Shown here: in pieces, positions 62,636 through 64,000 of the stretch
How positions within the stretch are numbered: the stretch's first letter is position 1
How the letters are laid out: every line of letters starts with the position of its first letter
NCBI RefSeq assembly: GCF_032878975.1
Contig: NZ_CP043875.1
Coordinates: 1,294,370 to 1,358,369 of the forward strand
Direction: 5' to 3'
Length of the DNA: 64,000 nucleotides
Origin: Methanoplanus sp. FWC-SCC4
Lineage (GTDB): Archaea; Halobacteriota; Methanomicrobia; Methanomicrobiales; Methanomicrobiaceae
The notes under the pieces: generated by a model
What the model saw: only the letters and a program-made list of their open reading frames with translations
What the model was told of the DNA's origin: nothing
Database searches by the model: none
Program-made: the position numbers and the translations under genes

Positions 62636-63118
62636 TTAAATAGAATTTTTCTTTTGGAGATTAAATAACAGAATAATTGTCTGAATTATTATTGCACCAA
62701 GTCCGATTGCAAAAAGCAAAAAGAAGGGATCTTCAAAAATAGGAAAAGATAACGGTTTTGAATGCAATCTTGGAATTGTATAATATGTGTAAAGGGCTGC
62801 AAAAGCCGTAATATAAGTCAGTGCAGATGACAAAATAACAGAAATTTTCGTATTTTTATCAGGATTTAATATTGCATTTCCCTTGTCAGATATCTCATAA
62901 TATATCCATTTATTCTCTGTATCCATAGATTTTACAAGGCCGGATTCTTCTAGTTTCTGAAGGTGGTGATGAGTTGTTGAAGCCCTGAGAGATAGCTCTT
63001 TTGCAAGTTAGGAGTTTGTTTTTCTCCGTGAATTCAGAGATTTCAGAATCTTTATTCTGGTATCAGAAGATAAAATCTCAAAAATATCTTTATCAAGTAC
63101 AACTGTTTCTTCTTTCAC
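62636..63118 (-). pseudogene. ArsR-like winged-helix regulator with two TM helices, split by an in-frame TAA
   Basis: From a GTG at 63118 the frame reads DKDIFEILSSDTRIKILKSL, then RRKTNS, TAA (63008-63010), and LAKELSLRASTTHHHLQKLE. This is a normal ArsR/HTH_20 domain whose stop replaces the usual Glu of the SELAKEL helix. After the wing (ESGLVKSM..YYEISDKGN) come two transmembrane helices (about 83-105 and 123-145 of the joined protein). A one-base change (GAA to TAA) would explain the break. The piece from ATG 62926 lacks the DNA-reading helix. Such membrane regulators are common in methanogens. Confidence 0.8.
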
Positions 63119-63271
63119 TGAATTTTATTTATAATCGCAATGATATATATCAGGTTCTGTATCCTAAAAATAAAAAAAATCTTAGTTCTTCTCATTAACA
63201 TAAGAAAAATCATATCTAAAAAATCTGCCGGAAAACAAGGAAATTTACGTAATAAACTCTGATTTGAAAGT

Positions 63272-63838
63272 ATGAATTTTAATGGAACATCTCAAAGCGA
63301 AGATAAGTCAAATTCGGCCACCGAGACAAATATCACACTCAACCCCATAGGAATTATAAGAAACAACACCACAAAACCGGTGCTTTTCGCAGATGAAAAA
63401 GGACTAAGAATAAACGGTGACAATAAAGCTGCAATTGAAAACTTTCATGAAGTACACGAAGGAATTTCAGAAATTGTAATAAAAGATGAATTAAGTGAAC
63501 TCCTTGAAGGAATAGAAGACTACTCACATCTCATAATTATTTACTGGGGACACGGAATAACAAAAGAAGGCCGTTCCCTTAAAAGAGTCCATCCAATGGG
63601 AATGCAAAAAAATCCCCTTACAGGAGTATATTCAACATGCAGTCCGGCACGCCCAAACCCCGTTTTGATGACAGTTGTCCGTCTCCAAAAAAGGGAAGGA
63701 AATGTATTAACAGTGTCAGGCCTGGATGCAATCGACAAAAGCCCTGTGATTGATATTAAACCATATGTAAGCAAATTTTACCCACAGGATGATATCAAAA
63801 TCCCCAACTGGATGCAAAAAATCATAGAAGAATATTAA
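63272..63838 (+). CDS. TrmO/TsaA-like tRNA t6A methyltransferase
   Basis: A 188-residue beta-barrel SAM methyltransferase of the UPF0066/TrmO group, which adds a methyl to t6A37. The signatures are PIGIIRNNTT at the start, IEDYSHLIIIYWGHG, and TCSPARPNPVLMTVVRL in place of the usual THSPxRPNPIG; the His is replaced by Cys. GLDAIDKSPVIDIKPY follows. About 20 polar residues precede the domain. Archaeal members may act on other tRNA bases. Confidence 0.88.
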   Translation: MNFNGTSQSEDKSNSATETNITLNPIGIIRNNTTKPVLFADEKGLRINGDNKAAIENFHEVHEGISEIVIKDELSELLEGIEDYSHLIIIYWGHGITKEGRSLKRVHPMGMQKNPLTGVYSTCSPARPNPVLMTVVRLQKREGNVLTVSGLDAIDKSPVIDIKPYVSKFYPQDDIKIPNWMQKIIEEY

Positions 63839-63886
63839 AATTATTTCTTTTTTGAGAAAATCATGTATTTAATTTTTTAGAAAATA

Positions 63887-64000
63887 TCAGATTCTCCCGA
63901 ATTTTTTATCCATAAATATACCTTCAGCCGAAATTCCGGTCAGGGTTTTTGTATTTATATCAACATGATAAAAAAAGGATTCTCCGTCCATACAGACACT
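63887..64000 (-). CDS. 3' end of an unidentified gene, 5' part outside window
   Basis: The reverse strand is open from the window edge to a TGA at 63887-63889. The 37 visible residues include SVCMDGESFFYHVDINTKT and end GIFMDKKFGRI. The alternating hydrophobic pattern suggests beta strands, but too little is visible to name a family. It converges with the TrmO-like gene, with about 50 bp between stops. Confidence 0.6.
   Translation of the reverse strand, partial: SVCMDGESFFYHVDINTKTLTGISAEGIFMDKKFGRI

Noticed and set aside
1-64000. CRISPR array or cas genes
   Set aside because: No regularly spaced direct repeats were seen at any scale, and none of the proteins resembles Cas families.

Overview
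The window comes from a euryarchaeal methanogen. It carries archaeal information-processing genes (proteasome alpha, SBDS, RNase P subunits Rpp30 and Pop5, prefoldin beta, Rpo12, eL15, eL43, Brix, Pcc1, NAC, Trm1). It also has the methanogen-type SepCysS/ThiI pair, a DGGGP-synthase-like UbiA lipid prenyltransferase, an HdrA-like flavoprotein and a nickel CO dehydrogenase. The AT-rich intergenic DNA, TATA boxes and gene set suggest Methanomicrobiales (Methanoplanus/Methanolacinia-like). That placement is inference from gene content, not a database match.

Layout. 1-6.4 kb (minus): two YeeE/YedE sulfur-transport proteins, an MBL-rhodanese persulfide enzyme, an SLC13 permease and a TrkA/TrkH potassium system. 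6.5-8.75 kb: an IS5-family element with 20-bp imperfect ends, next to a broken DNase I-like/lamin-tail gene that has lost its 5' end and has one in-frame TAA. 8.8-15.2 kb: a polysaccharide flippase, two conserved archaeal proteins, ThiI and SepCysS overlapping tail to tail, two identical tRNA-Asp genes and an intron-bearing tRNA-Tyr. 15.7-20.4 kb: the proteasome/ribosome/RNase P superoperon without exosome genes. 20.7-25.8 kb: MoaC, Nnr, RecJ-like, PUA, NAC, TrmI. 25.9-36.7 kb: pyrBI behind a strong hairpin, a histidine kinase, CoaD, gamma-carbonic anhydrase, an HdrA-like protein, MtnA, DUF116, a bactofilin, a UbiA prenyltransferase, tRNA-Arg, Trm1 and a 5'-truncated NSS transporter.

36.8-42.4 kb: NuoE-, NuoF- and NuoG-N-like subunits followed by a four-cluster ferredoxin and an aldehyde:ferredoxin oxidoreductase. 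No hydrogenase catalytic subunit is present, so this looks like a module joining NAD(P)H, ferredoxin and aldehyde/acid chemistry. 42.5-49.5 kb: a DRG GTPase, a Ca2+-type P-ATPase and cooC/cooS. 49.7-56.4 kb: a compact trpEGDCFBA operon with an upstream 20-codon reading frame whose only Trp codon overlaps the trpE start. 56.4-64 kb: tRNA-Glu, a frameshifted small gene, a second P-type ATPase, a CNNM/HlyC transporter, a secreted protein, a broken ArsR-like membrane regulator and a TrmO-like methyltransferase.

Recurring oddities are non-canonical starts supported by Shine-Dalgarno spacing (ATT for trpF, ACG or similar for the NuoE-like gene), two genes split by a single TAA, and two to three frame breaks at A-runs. 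They may be biological decay or consensus errors; raw reads would decide.
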